Shown here piece by piece: positions 34,499 to 47,499 of a stretch of DNA of 64,000 nucleotides. The notes beneath the pieces are model-generated. The model was given only the letters and a program-made list of their open reading frames with translations, ran no database searches and was not told the origin of the DNA. Numbering within the stretch: the stretch's first letter is position 1; each line of letters opens with the position of its first letter. A program made the position numbers and the translations under genes. This DNA is from Anagrus nilaparvatae (Eukaryota; Arthropoda; Insecta; Hymenoptera; Mymaridae), in NCBI GenBank assembly GCA_022575985.1, contig JAKSXM010000137.1:18866001-18930000 (forward strand), in the 5' to 3' direction.

Positions 34499-34925
34499 TT
34501 ATGCTAAACACCTCATTTGACCTGGTTGACCCCTACATTTATGAGATATACATTGTTCGTTGACGCCACACTGTAATAATTAATAAAAAATTTTTGCTAA
34601 TGTAATAATATTATATTCATATTTTTTACTAATTTGAGAAAACTTTATTTTTCAGACATTGTACTGCTAAAAGCAAATTAAATAAAATTAAAATAAATGC
34701 TTCAAAAAATTAAGCAATATTATTTACAGTAAGGGTAAAAATATAATTTGTTAACTTTTATTTCTAAACTCAAATAAAATAAAAATTTCTTACCGGTTTA
34801 CCAGCTGTAAGATATCCTTTAGGTTCTCTAATTAAATTTTCTTCACCCAAAATTTCATCAGCAAATGTTAAATTAAATAATGCAACCAAAAGTAAAGTTG
34901 TTAAAAATAAAATTTTTGATAACAT
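34499..34925 (-). CDS. Small secreted four-cysteine peptide, two exons
   Basis: Exon 1 is 34794-34925 (44 codons, ends phase 0 at 'ccg|gtaaga'); exon 2 is 34499-34570 (23 codons plus TAA, acceptor 'attattacag'). The product has 67 residues. The signal peptide is about residues 1-22 (ILFLTTLLLVALFNLTFA). Mature part: an acidic then basic linker and a cysteine block CGVNEQCISHKC followed by RGQPGQMRC, i.e. C-x5-C-x4-C-x8-C. I do not recognise the family. Four-cysteine arrays of this size occur in venom, salivary and defence peptides, so two disulfides are likely. A phase 0 first exon ending after a short spacer resembles the genes at 14890 and 27793, but the cysteine exon is unrelated. The acceptor choice is inferred; 'ttttag' near 34680 would give an immediate stop. 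Confidence 0.62.
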
Positions 34926-34975
34926 GATTCTTGCTAGAAGTTTCAGTCTTCAGTAAATAACAAAATTTTTTAAAC

Positions 34976-35011
34976 TAATACAAAATCACGTTAAATCACA
35001 TCGTATTTATA
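34976..35011 (-). promoter_or_regulatory. TATA box and initiator of the 34499 gene
   Basis: On the minus strand TATAAATA begins at 35011 and TATTAGTTTAAAA follows, with its A at 34976 (36 bp). The TTAGTTTAAAA string is the one used by the CHH-like genes. The implied 5' UTR is 51 nt. Confidence 0.5.
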
Positions 35012-35019
35012 CCCAATTA

Positions 35020-38000
35020 TTTTAGACTAAAATTTGCATAAAATTTTTATCAATTTATTTAGCCTATATATTAAGTAAATAAATCAAAATATTTTGAATT
35101 TTTAATTATTCTAATGTAAATATTTAACACAGAAATATAAATTATCTATCTTTTTTTACAGTTGCTTCATTAAAATTTATCAATTTCAATTTATGAAATC
35201 AGCTGCAAAAATAAATTTTCGAAAATTTGTTTAAAAAATTATTCCTTATGAAGTTATAATTATCCCTGTAATGTTTGAAATATTTAATTATTTTTATCAG
35301 CTAAAAAATTGATTTCTTAACAGTCTCATTCACACAGTCTCTACAAGTACAATATCGAAACAGACCTTCAATATACCTACACCCCAAATCAATAAATTTT
35401 AGTACATTAGTTTAATAAAAAAAAAAAAACAATAAATCCTTTTCTTTCATAATTTTCTAGGCTATATGACGACACATACGTATTTTATTGACGTATAATT
35501 TAATACACATGGAGAGATAGAATGAAATTTATATAAAACATGACGTATTGTAGAGATTTTAAAAGAGAGATAGAAAGAAATTTTATGTATGAAAATTATG
35601 AGATAAAAACAACATATCAGGAAAATCGATCCTTTTTAACCTATCGAATATTATACACGTTTTTTTTTTAATAACTTGTATTGGTGTATGTGTGTGTGTT
35701 TGTTGGAAGATTAGAAGCTAAAATTATTAACTGTTTTTATTGACATATAAAGTAATTATTTTAATGATATATTGCTATAATAAAGTTGCTTATTTAAATA
35801 ATCATATTTTATCAGTTTTATCAATTTTTTTAATAAAATATTTGAATAAGAGCAAAACTTGTAAAGAAATTAGTAATTATTTTTAGGTCAATTTATTGTT
35901 CTTAATGACTAAACAAATCCTAAATAAGTACTAAAAGTTTAATAGAAAACAAGATTCTAATTGCTTTTATGCTGTATTTACATTCTCCAAATTTTCTGTA
36001 TCTGACTTGAAGTTTACCTTATCTAATTATTTACCGTTAAACTTAAATTTTCTTCAATAGCCACAAAATATCAAGTTTTGAAAATCAATGAAACATAAAT
36101 CCAAAGAATATAGAACAATAAATCTTGGAAGAGATGTTTTAACTTATAAAATATATTGCTTTTTCACAGTATTCAAGTTTAACTGATCTTAATTCAATTT
36201 CTGAAGCAGAAAATTTATCGATGTCAATTCTTGTATCTTAGGACTATTCATTCCTATTACTAAATTTAAATAAATCGTTTTTGAAATATTTCTTTAAATT
36301 TTCCTTGCTAGAAAAAAATCATTTTATTTTTTGAAATAGACATTTTTATTGACTTTTCTCAAATATTCATTGTTAGGATGGCAGGCAGATAAAATCTCAG
36401 AGATTGGAGAAATTTCATGTAGAGTAAGAGAAGATTTAGTTACTTCTTTCAGTAATGTGAGAATCATATTATTTATGCTGACCTTTTCTACTTCCTTTTT
36501 ATGATAATTAAGTCAACGTCAATTAAGATAGTCAAATTAGAGGTTTTATAATGTTCTTTCACATTACTTTTAAGATTTTTATTTTTTTTATAATGCATTT
36601 CACCCAGATGCTAATTTAAAAAATTTTTTTAAATCCTAAAAAAAAAATAAAACTATTCTATGAGGAATATAATTATTGGTACTAAAACAACAGTAAAATT
36701 ACCATTTTACACGTTAAAGTAGCATTTTGTGATCCAAAAAATAAAAAAAAACCTACTGTAACCTATTTTAGATGATATACATCCGGCTCGAAGGACCATT
36801 TTGTATAATCATTCGTATTAATGAATAAAAATGAAGCAGAATTTAAGTATTTATAGAAATTGACTTTTTATTCCTGTGGCTTGATAAATACGAAAAACAA
36901 TTCAAGAGAATACAAATATTCAGCCAAAAAATCTGACAACAATTTGGAACAGAATCTAAGACTTTTCCAATGCAAATATCATATAAATCAAATTATATTT
37001 GTGTCAGTTCTTATTGAATACTAACCGCATGTATTATAACATTTTTTGCAATGTTTCTAAAAAAAAAAATTCTTATTATAAGAAAAATTTATAGATCCGA
37101 CCTATTTTAATGACAACAAAAGCACATGTTTAGCAAATATTCATATAAAATAAAATTCAAAAAATTTAACTATACACATATCTGTTTACAAATATCTGAA
37201 AAAAGGATACGTTTAAAATATGTATGGCAGCTAAATGTACTTTTTTATTTTATTTTTTAACATTTCAACAACAGTTTATAGATATGGGTTTGTACTTGAA
37301 TGAAATATTTTTTGCTCGGATCTTAAAATTTTTTTAAATTTTGGTATGTGAATAATTGTTACAGAAATTTTATTAGTATCCATTCAGAATTCTTTTGAGA
37401 TCAGTAAAATTTTAAAATACCATCAATAAAAAAGTTTCAATACTTCAATAAAATTTACATGCCAGATCTAGAAAGTTTTTATAAAATATTTTATAAATTT
37501 TTATATAAAATTCAATTTTTCAATATCAATCACATTTAAAAACTTTTTTTTTTTAATTCATTAAAAAGATATTTATTTCAAAATACATATTTGCATTATA
37601 ATCATGAAAAAAGCTTTGAAAAAAATTTCAACTGTACTTTCTCTAACTATGAAAAAAAAAGTTTGTTTTAAAATTTATACATTCAGAAAAAAAAAATTAC
37701 GAAAATACATACATCACGAATCAGCAATAACTCTAAATTTTTTTTTTACAAATGTATGATACACAAAAAAAAGTTTATCGTTTTTATTTTCTATACGAAT
37801 ATAAATATCAAAAATAATAATAATAATAAAATTTTACGTTCATGCAGACAGCTCAATCCCTTATCAAATGAAAATTATACCACATAGAGAAAAAAAATTT
37901 TGTGTAGTAAATTTATATAGTATTAGTATTCATCTATGTGTATATGGGTTAATTTTTTTTTTTAAGGCAACTTTTAATTTGATAAAGAGTTGAGTGTATA

Positions 38001-39640
38001 TTTGGAAAAACCAAATTATATCAGATATATTTTTTGGGCCAAAAATAGGATATTTAGCAGGTGTCTTGCAATTTGACCAAAAACATTTCAGTTGATAGAC
38101 AGAGAGGGGGGTTATCACCCTCTTTATTTCAACTTGAACATTTTAAAATGTGGTGCTAATTATTCTAAAAGTCTAAAAAAAACTATTTTTTAATGACTCA
38201 CAGCATCAAGCCACAAGAATATCGATCTATTCCTCTAATATGCTTGGTGGCGAAAACCCCGGTTTTTCAGGGTTTTGGATCTTAAAGGTTAGGTTTTACA
38301 AAAAATAAGTTTTGGAAATTAACAGGGTCGGTATTTTAATTAATAATTATCTCTATTAAAAACATTTAAACACTTTTTAGCCATGTATTTGCATAATAGT
38401 TTAAAATATCCATAGTTTAATTTCAAATTTTTGGTGACGAAAACCACCCCTTCTACCCTACCACCTTTTTAATAAGTGTAAAATTCAATTCTTTGGTAAT
38501 AATATTCTTAGCTGAAAACTCAATAACTAAAATACATTTTTTCCCCAAAATGGTAAAAATTCTTGAAACCTAAAAAATTTTGAGCATAAACACACAATTT
38601 TTGAAAAAATAAAAAAATTGACCATATACCTAAAAATATTCACATAAATTCTAAAATTAAAGAAAGAAAAAAAGCAGAATTATCATAGAGTATATCTAGC
38701 TACTCTTCCGAACAAAAAAAAAGACCAACCAAAAAGCCTTTTTTTTATCTACATTCAAATTGGATAAAAGGGATGTCCTTATATATATTACAAAAAAATG
38801 ATAGTACAATAAAAAAATTTTTTAAGAAAAAAAAAGCTTTTATTTTTTATAATAATAATAGGAAAGTCAAGTGGATATTATTATAAATTTTTTTTTCACA
38901 AATAAAAATAAGAAAGTGTATACAAGAGGATCTTATAGGTGAGATCTTTTGTAGTAAAATAAATGGAAAAAATATGACAGCTCTTGAATCTTTTATTATA
39001 TTTTTCTTTTTTCTTAGGTATAAAGTTATTATATTATTTTTAATATTAGAAAAGAAAGTAATAATAAAAGATATATGTTATTGATTTCAGCTTTTTTTTT
39101 AGAAAAAATGAGGTTTTGTGGATTATTTATTTTTTAATTTAGTTTGGCTTTTATTTGGAGGTATTGGAAATGGGATTGAGATGTAACTTTTATTTCATGA
39201 GGCATTTTACAGTTATTAAATTTTTTTTTGTATTTGTCAAGTACTTTCGTAACAGATCTGATAATAGAATTTGATGTGATTGTATGATCTGATTGTAAAC
39301 TAAGTTTATAATCTGATTTTCCAATAAAATTCAATAAATTTTTGAATTGCACTATTGCAGAGATTTGATAGGCCAAAAAAAACTTTTCAGAGCTATCGTG
39401 GGCTCAAAAATCGTTTATTTAGGACAACTAAAATAAGTTTATTTAGGACCAAAAAATACAAATTTTCAATTTTCAAGGTCTTAGAGCAACTCAAATGTTA
39501 AATATTGGATTTTTTAAAAAATTCACAGACTTGGGATTTTTCTATCAGATTCAAATGATGCTATAAAGTGGATTTAAAGACGTATACCATAGTAATTTTT
39601 CCGATAGAATCTGAATTCGCTATTTATTTTAATATAAATA
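35020..39640. other. AT-rich gene desert
   Basis: No gene is supported. A TG microsatellite lies near 35688-35702. An 80-codon minus-strand frame at 39134-39376 is less repetitive than most (it includes SDYKLSLQSDHTITSNS and KMPHEIKVTSQSHF) but has no partner exon, promoter or domain that I can name; it could be a transposon scrap. Confidence 0.4.
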
Positions 39641-39647
39641 TCACAAA

Positions 39648-40167
39648 TAATGGAAAACCGGAGATTTCAAATTTTCAATTTCATTTTCATTTTCAAAAAT
39701 AATTTAATTTTTGAAAAAAAAAAACAGAAATCTCTGGTTTTCCATTATTTGTGACAGAAATTTCAGATTTTCCATTAGTTGTATTTTTTTTTTTGAAAAA
39801 AAAAAACAGAAATCTCAGATTTTCCATTATTTGTGTTTTTTTTTTTGAAAAAAAAACAGAAATTTTAGATTTTCCATTATTTGTGTTTTTTTTTTTTGAA
39901 AAAAAAAACAGAAATCTCAGATTTTCCATTATTTGTGTTTTTTTTTTTTGAAAAAAAAAACAGAAATCTCAGATTTTCCATTATTTGTGTTTTTTTTTTT
40001 TGAAAAAAAAAACAGAAATCTCAGATTTTCCATTATTTGTGTTTTTTTTTTTGGAAAAAAAAACAGAAATCTCAGATTTTCCATTATTTGTGACAGAAAT
40101 TTCAGATTCTCCATTAGTTGTGTTTTTTTTGTTGAAAAAAAAAAACAGAAATCTCAGATTTTCCATA
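39648..40167 (+). repeat. ~52-bp minisatellite of self-complementary units
   Basis: About ten copies of 'acagaaatctcagattttcc' plus 'attatttgtg' alternate with a spacer of 10-13 T, 'ga', and 7-10 A. The spacer itself forms a hairpin. Two copies lack the spacer (39724 and near 40062). A single unit in reverse orientation ('acaaataatggaaaacc' at 39646) precedes the array. Several 60-80 codon open frames on both strands are repeat products rich in F and K. Confidence 0.9.
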
Positions 40168-40179
40168 ATATTAATTAAA

Positions 40180-41505
40180 TATAAAATAACAACTAATTAC
40201 TAAATTTATTTAATTAGAATTCCGAGATTTTACATTTACATTTTTTTATCAAATAATATTTAAATCGCTTTGAAGAAGAAATATACCTAATGAATTTTTA
40301 TCAACTTTTTTTCAATAACTTTTCGCTCTAATAATTTATTTTACTCATAATAATAAGTGAATTACAGATTACATATTAAAATATATTATTCAAAAAAAAA
40401 AAAATTCAATATTTTTTAATGAATATGTATTAAAAAAAAAATAAAAACTAGTTTTTTTTTTTAATTTGAAAAAATTTTAGGAATTGTTTAAATTTATTTT
40501 AAAATTTCAAGGTGAACTTTTAAATTATTACGATAAATTAATATTGGAATTTAAAGACTAGGCCAATTATTTAAAAAAAAGTCCATTTTTAGATTTTCTT
40601 AGCTGCTTGATCTTCTTTTCTATCTCGCAGCAGCTAGAAGTGTTTAGAATTATGAAAAATTCTGGAAATTCTTAGAAATGCATTTGGTAAAAATTGGTTT
40701 TGAGTTCCTGTAAAATTAAATTCTTGAAAAGCACAGTCTTTTAGTGCAAACAAATAGTTGGGCTCTTATTGAACTGAAAATTTGCTCCATAAAAACCCAT
40801 GTTTTGATAAATTAGGAATCTTATTTTTTGAGTATTTGAAACTTCAATTTTTTTTCAAACGAAAAAACAAAATAACTACTTTTCTATACTATCAGTAATT
40901 ATATTCTTTGGTATTAGTTAAAACCGTGAGTCAATTAAACTGAAATAACTAAAAAACATAAAAATTATTAATTGTGTTACTTGTTGTGTTTTTCCACAAT
41001 AAAAATAAATAAAAAATAATTAAATACAAATAAAAATAATAAAATTAAAAAAATACTAATTTGATTTTTAATTTACCTTTATTTGCAATCGATTATATAA
41101 ACTACTTATAATACAAATAAAAAAAAATATAAATAAACAAATAATTGAAATTTTACTATTATTTAAATGACAAACAAGCTTTCAAAAAAACTTTTAATGG
41201 AAACACAGAAAAGGGCAAGTTGTACATTGTAAAGTAGCATAACCCAAGTAAATCTGATCTACGTAATCGAATTTTCAGTTGATTTAAATGACATCGATTT
41301 CAATATAAACTATGTCAAACTTTATTTTTTTCTTATAAATTTCAACATAGTTATTTGTTTGGTTAAGCAAATTTATAAATCGAATGATAACTTTGAATTC
41401 TTCTTCAAGCATAAATAACAAAATTTCCAATTGTATTTGCTATTGTAAGTTTTCTCTACTATTTATGATAAAATTAATTTTATTCTATAATTTAAGGAAC
41501 ATGAG
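40180..41505. other. Intergenic, no gene seen
   Basis: AT-rich sequence, nothing supported. Confidence 0.4.
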
Positions 41506-41510
41506 ATATA

Positions 41511-41698
41511 CACTGTAAAAAGTAACTTTCTTATATTAAAAAAAAAATTAGAACATTTTCGAAAAATTAGTAAATTTTCGAAAAAATTTGTAAATATTCG
41601 AAAAAAATCGTAAATTTACTAAATTTAGTATATTAACAAAAAATTCGAGTATTCTCTCTATTTTTTTGGTAAATCTAAGAAAGTTACTTTTTACAGTG
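41511..41698. mobile_element. Palindromic MITE, copy 2 (internally deleted)
   Basis: 188 bp with the same CACTGTAAAAAGTAACTTTC ends as the element at 26151, flanked by TA (41509-41510 and 41699-41700). The right half is mostly deleted, so it lacks the long hairpin. Confidence 0.85.
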
Positions 41699-41709
41699 TA
41701 CTGACAGGT

Positions 41710-44055
41710 TTTTAAGCTAGGAATTTGCTGAATTTTAACTTTTTAGCCATTCTTTGTAAAATGGAATTTTCGCTGATTTTATAACTATCATAAAAGCGAT
41801 ATTTTAATGGTCAGTTCTACATAATCTGAATTTTGTATACTTGCGCTCGTTTCAATTTAATTAAAGAGCAACCACCCGTTTAAACAACGATTTGCATTTT
41901 AATAAATGGTCTAAAGTTGACTTCAAAGTTTTAGTTTATAAAAGCAGTTAAAACTTCAAGCATGACAGTTTAAAACAATTCTTATGTTTTTCGGAGCACG
42001 AAATTGAAAACTATCACGCCTCCTTTACGTTGACTTCATTTAAATCGATCCTTGTAACATATTATTAATTAGAGTGTAATTTATCTGCAAGTTACATAAT
42101 TAATTAGGAACGCTAGGGATTATAATTTTTGTATCAATAAAATTACAAATATCTTAAATAAATGAACTCCCTTAAAACTATGCTCAATTAAAACTTTTGC
42201 TATTATAAATCAAGAAAGATAGATTTTTATGGTAGTATCTTGTCTTATCACTTTTTAAAACAAATGTTACATTAGATGTACTTTAGTCAGAATTTCTGCA
42301 AAATGTATAATAAGAAAATGATTTTTTTCTAACCTGTCCAACTCTCTCTGTCTGAAAATAGACGCAACGAGTATTATCAAATAAATAGACAAAGGCTCTA
42401 GTTTTTGATGTTGGAGGGGTTTTTGTCTATCGACTAGTTTAAGAGTCTAAAATAGACGTCCAAATGTGACAAATTAAAAATTAAGAATCAGAAAAATTCA
42501 ATTAAAAGTAGGTCATAAGAAAATGCTCTCAAAACAACAAGGGTGGATCCAGAAAAATGTCACGCTCAAGCATAATTTTGTATGTTTTCCATCAAAATTA
42601 TAAAAAAAACACATGCCATTTTTTTAGGGGAGAGAGGACGCGATCACCCACTCCATCCAGCCCTCTGGGTCCGCCCTTGTAAAACGATGAAAACAACACC
42701 AACAAAGTTTTATTAGCACTAATATTTTTTGAACCACGTGAACTATGATTGCTAATAACTTAAAAATTACATGACATAAATAAAAAATTTTTTTCTGCAC
42801 ATATCTTAGTAATCGACAGGTATTGAAAAGTGCTCAGGTATTAAGAAACTTAGGACCATATATTTTGACCAGTAATTTGGTTCGTAACGCCTCGAACACT
42901 AGAAAAATTTTAAAACAACGCCCAAATTGACATACATAATAAATACTTACTTGAGATTATAAAAAAAAAATAAAAATAATATTAAATAATAAAAATTGCT
43001 TTTATTTATATACATAATTATGAAGTACGTATTTTATTGATTTCTTTTTTCCTTTGTCCCTTTTACCTCTTTTTTAAACATATTATTTAACAGTAAAATT
43101 TTCTCCTTGAAGTTTTTGTGACGTCATGGGCGTTGATGCATCTATCGGCATAGTAGATATAATACGATGATAAAAAAGGCACGTGCGCAAGCTCTTTCTC
43201 TACTATAATATGAAAATGTAAAAACAGAGTGAAAAAGAATCTCTTTGGAAAAGAGGGTATAAGGCTGCTGATCTTCTAACTGCCCCGACATTCATTCAGA
43301 GTACATGCAAACTTTCGATCGATTTTTATTTAAATGGACAATGACCTTCTTCTTACACATTTTATATGTACAAGAAAAATACGTGTGAACATTCTGATCT
43401 TGTACTTTTATCAAGTAACATGACTATTTCTCTTTTTCTGCTTTTTCTACCAAGGCTTGTTTTAATTACCCTATTTTTATTACTTGGGTGTTAAGACTTA
43501 TGTACATGTAATAAGATATATATTTTTTTATTGAAAGATTAAAATCTTTTATTTTTTTATTTTTTTATTACTCTTTGTTGTTATTTGTTTTAGTGTATTA
43601 TTTTCTATATACTTACTGAAAGGGTAAAGTTTGTTTTTGTTTTTTTGTAAAATAGAAAAATCCATTAATCTTGAAAGCTGTTTGCAAAAAATCTTTTAGA
43701 ATAACTGTGTGAATTTTTGTTAAGGAAAAAAAAGGCAGTACAAAAAGATTTACTCAATCAAGTCTTTACACCAAAAATTGTATTTCTCTCTCTAAAGAAT
43801 GACATTTAAATATTGATAACGAAATAATTGATTTATGTGGGGTGCTACGTTTATGATATGAAATTTTTTAATGGCAAGATTAGTATATTTTTGACTGTGT
43901 AAGAAAAATTAGTAGACCTACAGCAGGCACGTATACAGAAATTTTTCTTCGAGGGAGGCCAAAAAGTTTTCGATCAGGGGTCATGCTTACCCCTTCTGGA
44001 TACGTGACGGTCCTTAGTAATTTTAGACCAGTAAAGACGAAATTTGTTTTATTAT
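41710..44055. other. Intergenic with transposon-like GC-richer scraps
   Basis: Blocks near 42610-42680 ('aggacgcgatcacccactcc') and 43920-44010 are less AT-rich than the surroundings and look like old transposon pieces. No frame or exon is supported. Confidence 0.4.
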
Positions 44056-44060
44056 TACTA

Positions 44061-44491
44061 CACTGTAAAAAGTAACTTTCTTAGATTTACAAAAAAAATA
44101 GAATTTTTTCGAAGAATTAGTGAATTTTAAAAAAATTTTGTAAATATTCGATAAAAATCGTAACTTTACAAAATTTAGTATATTATCGAAAAATTCGAGA
44201 ATTCTCGATTTTTTTTTTTGTGTGATTTAACGAAAAAAGTTGTAAATTCACAACTATTTTTCGGAAATTTACAAATATTTTTTGTAAATTTTCGAAAAAA
44301 AATTGTAAATTATCAATTTTTCTTACTAATTCACAAAAAAAAATCGAGAATACTCGAATTTTTTGTTAATATACTAAATTTAGTAAATATACGATTTTTT
44401 TCGAATATTTACAAATTTTTTTGAAAATTTATCAATTTTTAGAAAATGTTCTAATTTTTTTTTTAATATAAGAAAGTTACTTTTTACAGTG
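44061..44491. mobile_element. Palindromic MITE, copy 3 (full length)
   Basis: 431 bp with the CACTGTAAAAAGTAACTTTC ends and TA on both sides (44059-44060 and 44492-44493). The two halves are complementary across most of their length. A 68-codon forward frame lies inside and is a product of the repeat. Confidence 0.87.
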
Positions 44492-44571
44492 TATATAATC
44501 AGCATAATAAAAAAAAGTATTCAAAGAAGGTAATTTTCTTTAAAAAAACGTAAATTATTTTTTTGGACAGT

Positions 44572-44650
44572 GGCCCCTTGGCTTCGCCTCGGAAGGTAAT
44601 TTACGTGCGATTTGAGCCATTCTTTATTTTTCTGGCCATGGACCGCAATA
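44572..44650 (+). repeat. GC-richer dispersed repeat, copy A
   Basis: 'cttggcttcgcctcggaagg' then 'taatttacgtgcgatttgag', 'ccattcttta' and 'tctggccatgga'. The same string, with few changes, is at about 63010-63075. No coding meaning is evident. Confidence 0.7.
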
Positions 44651-44659
44651 TGCTATTCT

Positions 44660-46690
44660 CCAACACTACAGTCTTAAAAAGCTTCTTTACACCTATGTAA
44701 TGAAATTTACTATATTTAAAATAAATAATAAAAAGATAAGCAAAAAAAAAATTCTTTAATTTTAATCTTAAAAAATTGTAAATTATATTTTTATCAGTAA
44801 AACAATAAAAATTGTTTTTCAATATAGATAAATAACAGTTTTAAGCATACAATATTGGAAAATCCCAAACAAATTCTTCCATACTTATGTGTCTATAAAG
44901 ATAAATGGGCAAACATAGATTAGCAAAACCTAGCAAATAATATTTAAGTAAATTTACAGATAAATTATATTAAATATTAAAATTTATTAATTTATTAATT
45001 TTAAATAAATCTTTTTTTTTAGTTCTAGAGAAAAATTCAATTGTATGTCATACGTTAAATCACTTTATAATATTTATTTATTTTTATGCAAATTTAAAAT
45101 AAACTTTCTGATAAGAAAAGTATTAAAAAAAAATGTATATTTTTTTATTTTTTATGTAACCTAAATTTTTTTTTTTCATATGAATAATTAAATTATTTTT
45201 TTTTCTTTTATATTTACATAGTATAGTTTTTCTTTGAAATAATATACGAAATGTAAATATATATTGTGAATATTAGACGTGACGTTAATTTTTTAAAATT
45301 TTATGTAAATTGATTAGAGTGCTTTATTAAAGAAGCCAAAAATTAAGTTGGTCTTTAATTTTGAAAAATTATTTTTCAACTAAATCGGTGCTAAAATTAA
45401 TCACATAGGTTTTTTAATAATAAAATTTTTGTTCTCGAGCTAAAAATTCAAGAAAAAAAAAATTTAAGTAATGAATGTAATCAATTTCAGGCTAAATAAT
45501 AGATTTTTCGTCATTCAAAGAGTTCTTTTCAGGATTGAAAAATTAAAATTATTAACTATTACTTTTTACTCAGAAAATCATAAATTAAAAACTAAAAAAT
45601 CCAAAACAATATCCAGTTTACTATACAATTTCATAAAAAATAATAATTTTATTAAACCATTTTTTTCTCCTACAAAAGGTTTATTACATTTTCCTTTTTT
45701 TTTTTGTTAAACAATTACTTGAACATAAAAAAAGAAGCAAAAGTTAATTTCAATTTTAACAGTACAAACAGGTACTATAACAAACTTTAGTAATCTTAAT
45801 ACAGGTATACATAAAAATGCACTAAAACATTGAAAGTAAAAGATTAAAAAGTACAGAAAAAAAAGAAAAATAATAAAAATGAAAACGTTAAAAAAAAATA
45901 CTAATACTACTACTGAAATTTGCTCTTGCAATGCAAATTTCCTTCCATACTTTTCTACAATCCAATTTGAAATTCAACATTTCCGGGCATGACTATTTAA
46001 TGCCAAAAAATGATTATGTACCTTTTTTTTCTTTAACCTTCAGGCTCTCCCTATAAAAAAAAAAGTAAAAAAAGATAAAAAAGTATACGTAATATAATAA
46101 GTAAGTTAAAAAAAATGAGATAATTCAAGTCACAGTAGTTTGTATTTCCCAGGGTAACGATTTAGAGAAAAAGACTATATTTTTTTTAAAAACTTGGTAG
46201 CAGAGCTTTCATCGTAAATTATATTGGGTGATGACTTCTTTTTTTATTATCTCGTTTGTCTTTTTATATTCGTTTACTGATTATTTTAAAGGAAATGGAA
46301 TTCCAGCTCGTAAATCACTTCAATTTAGATGATAGTGTTGTGTAATCAGAAAAAAAAAGTAGTAATAATGTTCATGCATTATAGAAAAAATTATGAACAA
46401 ATATACTTATAGAAAATTGAATTATATAGGAATGGTATGAATTTTTTTAAAAAAATAGAGATAATATTTATAAGGATATTATATACTAGGACATGATTTA
46501 ATAAAATATTCTTTGATTAAATTTTATGCATATCTATATTTATTATTTAAATAATTATAAAATTATTATTCTGCAACTAGTTATACACTCTTTAATTATT
46601 ATAAAATTATTTGAAAATTTTTATTATTTTTGTAATTATTGATTTTTTTGATTTTTTACATATTTTATAAAATATTATTATCAAAATGTG
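44660..46690. other. Intergenic, no gene seen
   Basis: AT-rich; open frames of 73-79 codons here are low-complexity. Nothing supported. Confidence 0.4.
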
Positions 46691-46695
46691 CATTA

Positions 46696-46956
46696 GGGCT
46701 GGATGCTAAAGTGATTGTATGGTCTATAGCAGGTGTATACAAATTAAATATAGTCCTATGCATACTTGTTCAACTATCTGTATAGAAGAATAGATTATAT
46801 TGATGTTGTATAGTATATGTACACAGAATGCAGCACAGATACCATTATAGAAATAACGTAGGTTAAGTTTATATGGCATTAATAATATTATAAAAATTAA
46901 GTATTAGGTTGCACGTTTAAGCTATAGCTTATACAGTCACTTTAGCATCTGGCCCC
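46696..46956. mobile_element. Small MITE with ~35-bp inverted ends
   Basis: The left end 'gggctggatgctaaagtga' and the right end 'tcactttagcatctggcccc' are inverted repeats that extend inward to 'tctatagc' and 'gctatagc'. A further copy of the tip ('ggggctggatgctaaagtcg') follows directly at about 46959. There is no ORF. The target duplication is unclear. Confidence 0.65.
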
Positions 46957-47499
46957 AGGGGCTGGATGCTAAAGTCGTTTTATGCTCAGTCATGCATGTA
47001 ATAAGTTATATTAAATAAATAAATTAAGCAATTATAATAGCAAATATCAACCATTAAGGACATCCAATTACTAAAAAGTTGTTATTTCATTTTAATTTAA
47101 ACAAATTTAGCATCATGATTACATGTATATAATATCAAGAAATACGTTTTATTATATACACAAGGCCTAAGAAGTGTAACATTCTTTCACTTTCTTCGCA
47201 TTTTGCACAATAACACCAATAAATCTATTAAATCAACTTGAAATGTTAACGTAAGGATAAATAATAATCAATTTTAATAAAATATAAATAGCTTATTATA
47301 TAATTTTAAAGTAAGGCTATCTCTTATTTATATACTATTTAAAAGTCATTTCAGTTGCGAGAAAAATTTAAATACAATATTACAACTCGTGTATCTTTAT
47401 CTTTTCCCCCACATAATTATTAAAAATCAGTTTTTTGTAAAACTTGTGCATTAAATTTGGCACGGAATTTTCTGCACTTATTATACGCCTAGAAAGGTG

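Noticed and set aside
34323..34511. 62-codon minus-strand frame overlapping the end of the 34499 gene
   Set aside because: It starts in another frame just at the 3' end of the four-cysteine exon, has no promoter and is low-complexity.
39693..40203. Six overlapping open frames of 61-81 codons on both strands, rich in F and K
   Set aside because: All arise from the ~52-bp minisatellite with T and A runs; the same peptide is repeated unit by unit.
44218..44424. 68-codon forward frame
   Set aside because: Entirely within the palindromic MITE copy at 44061-44491.
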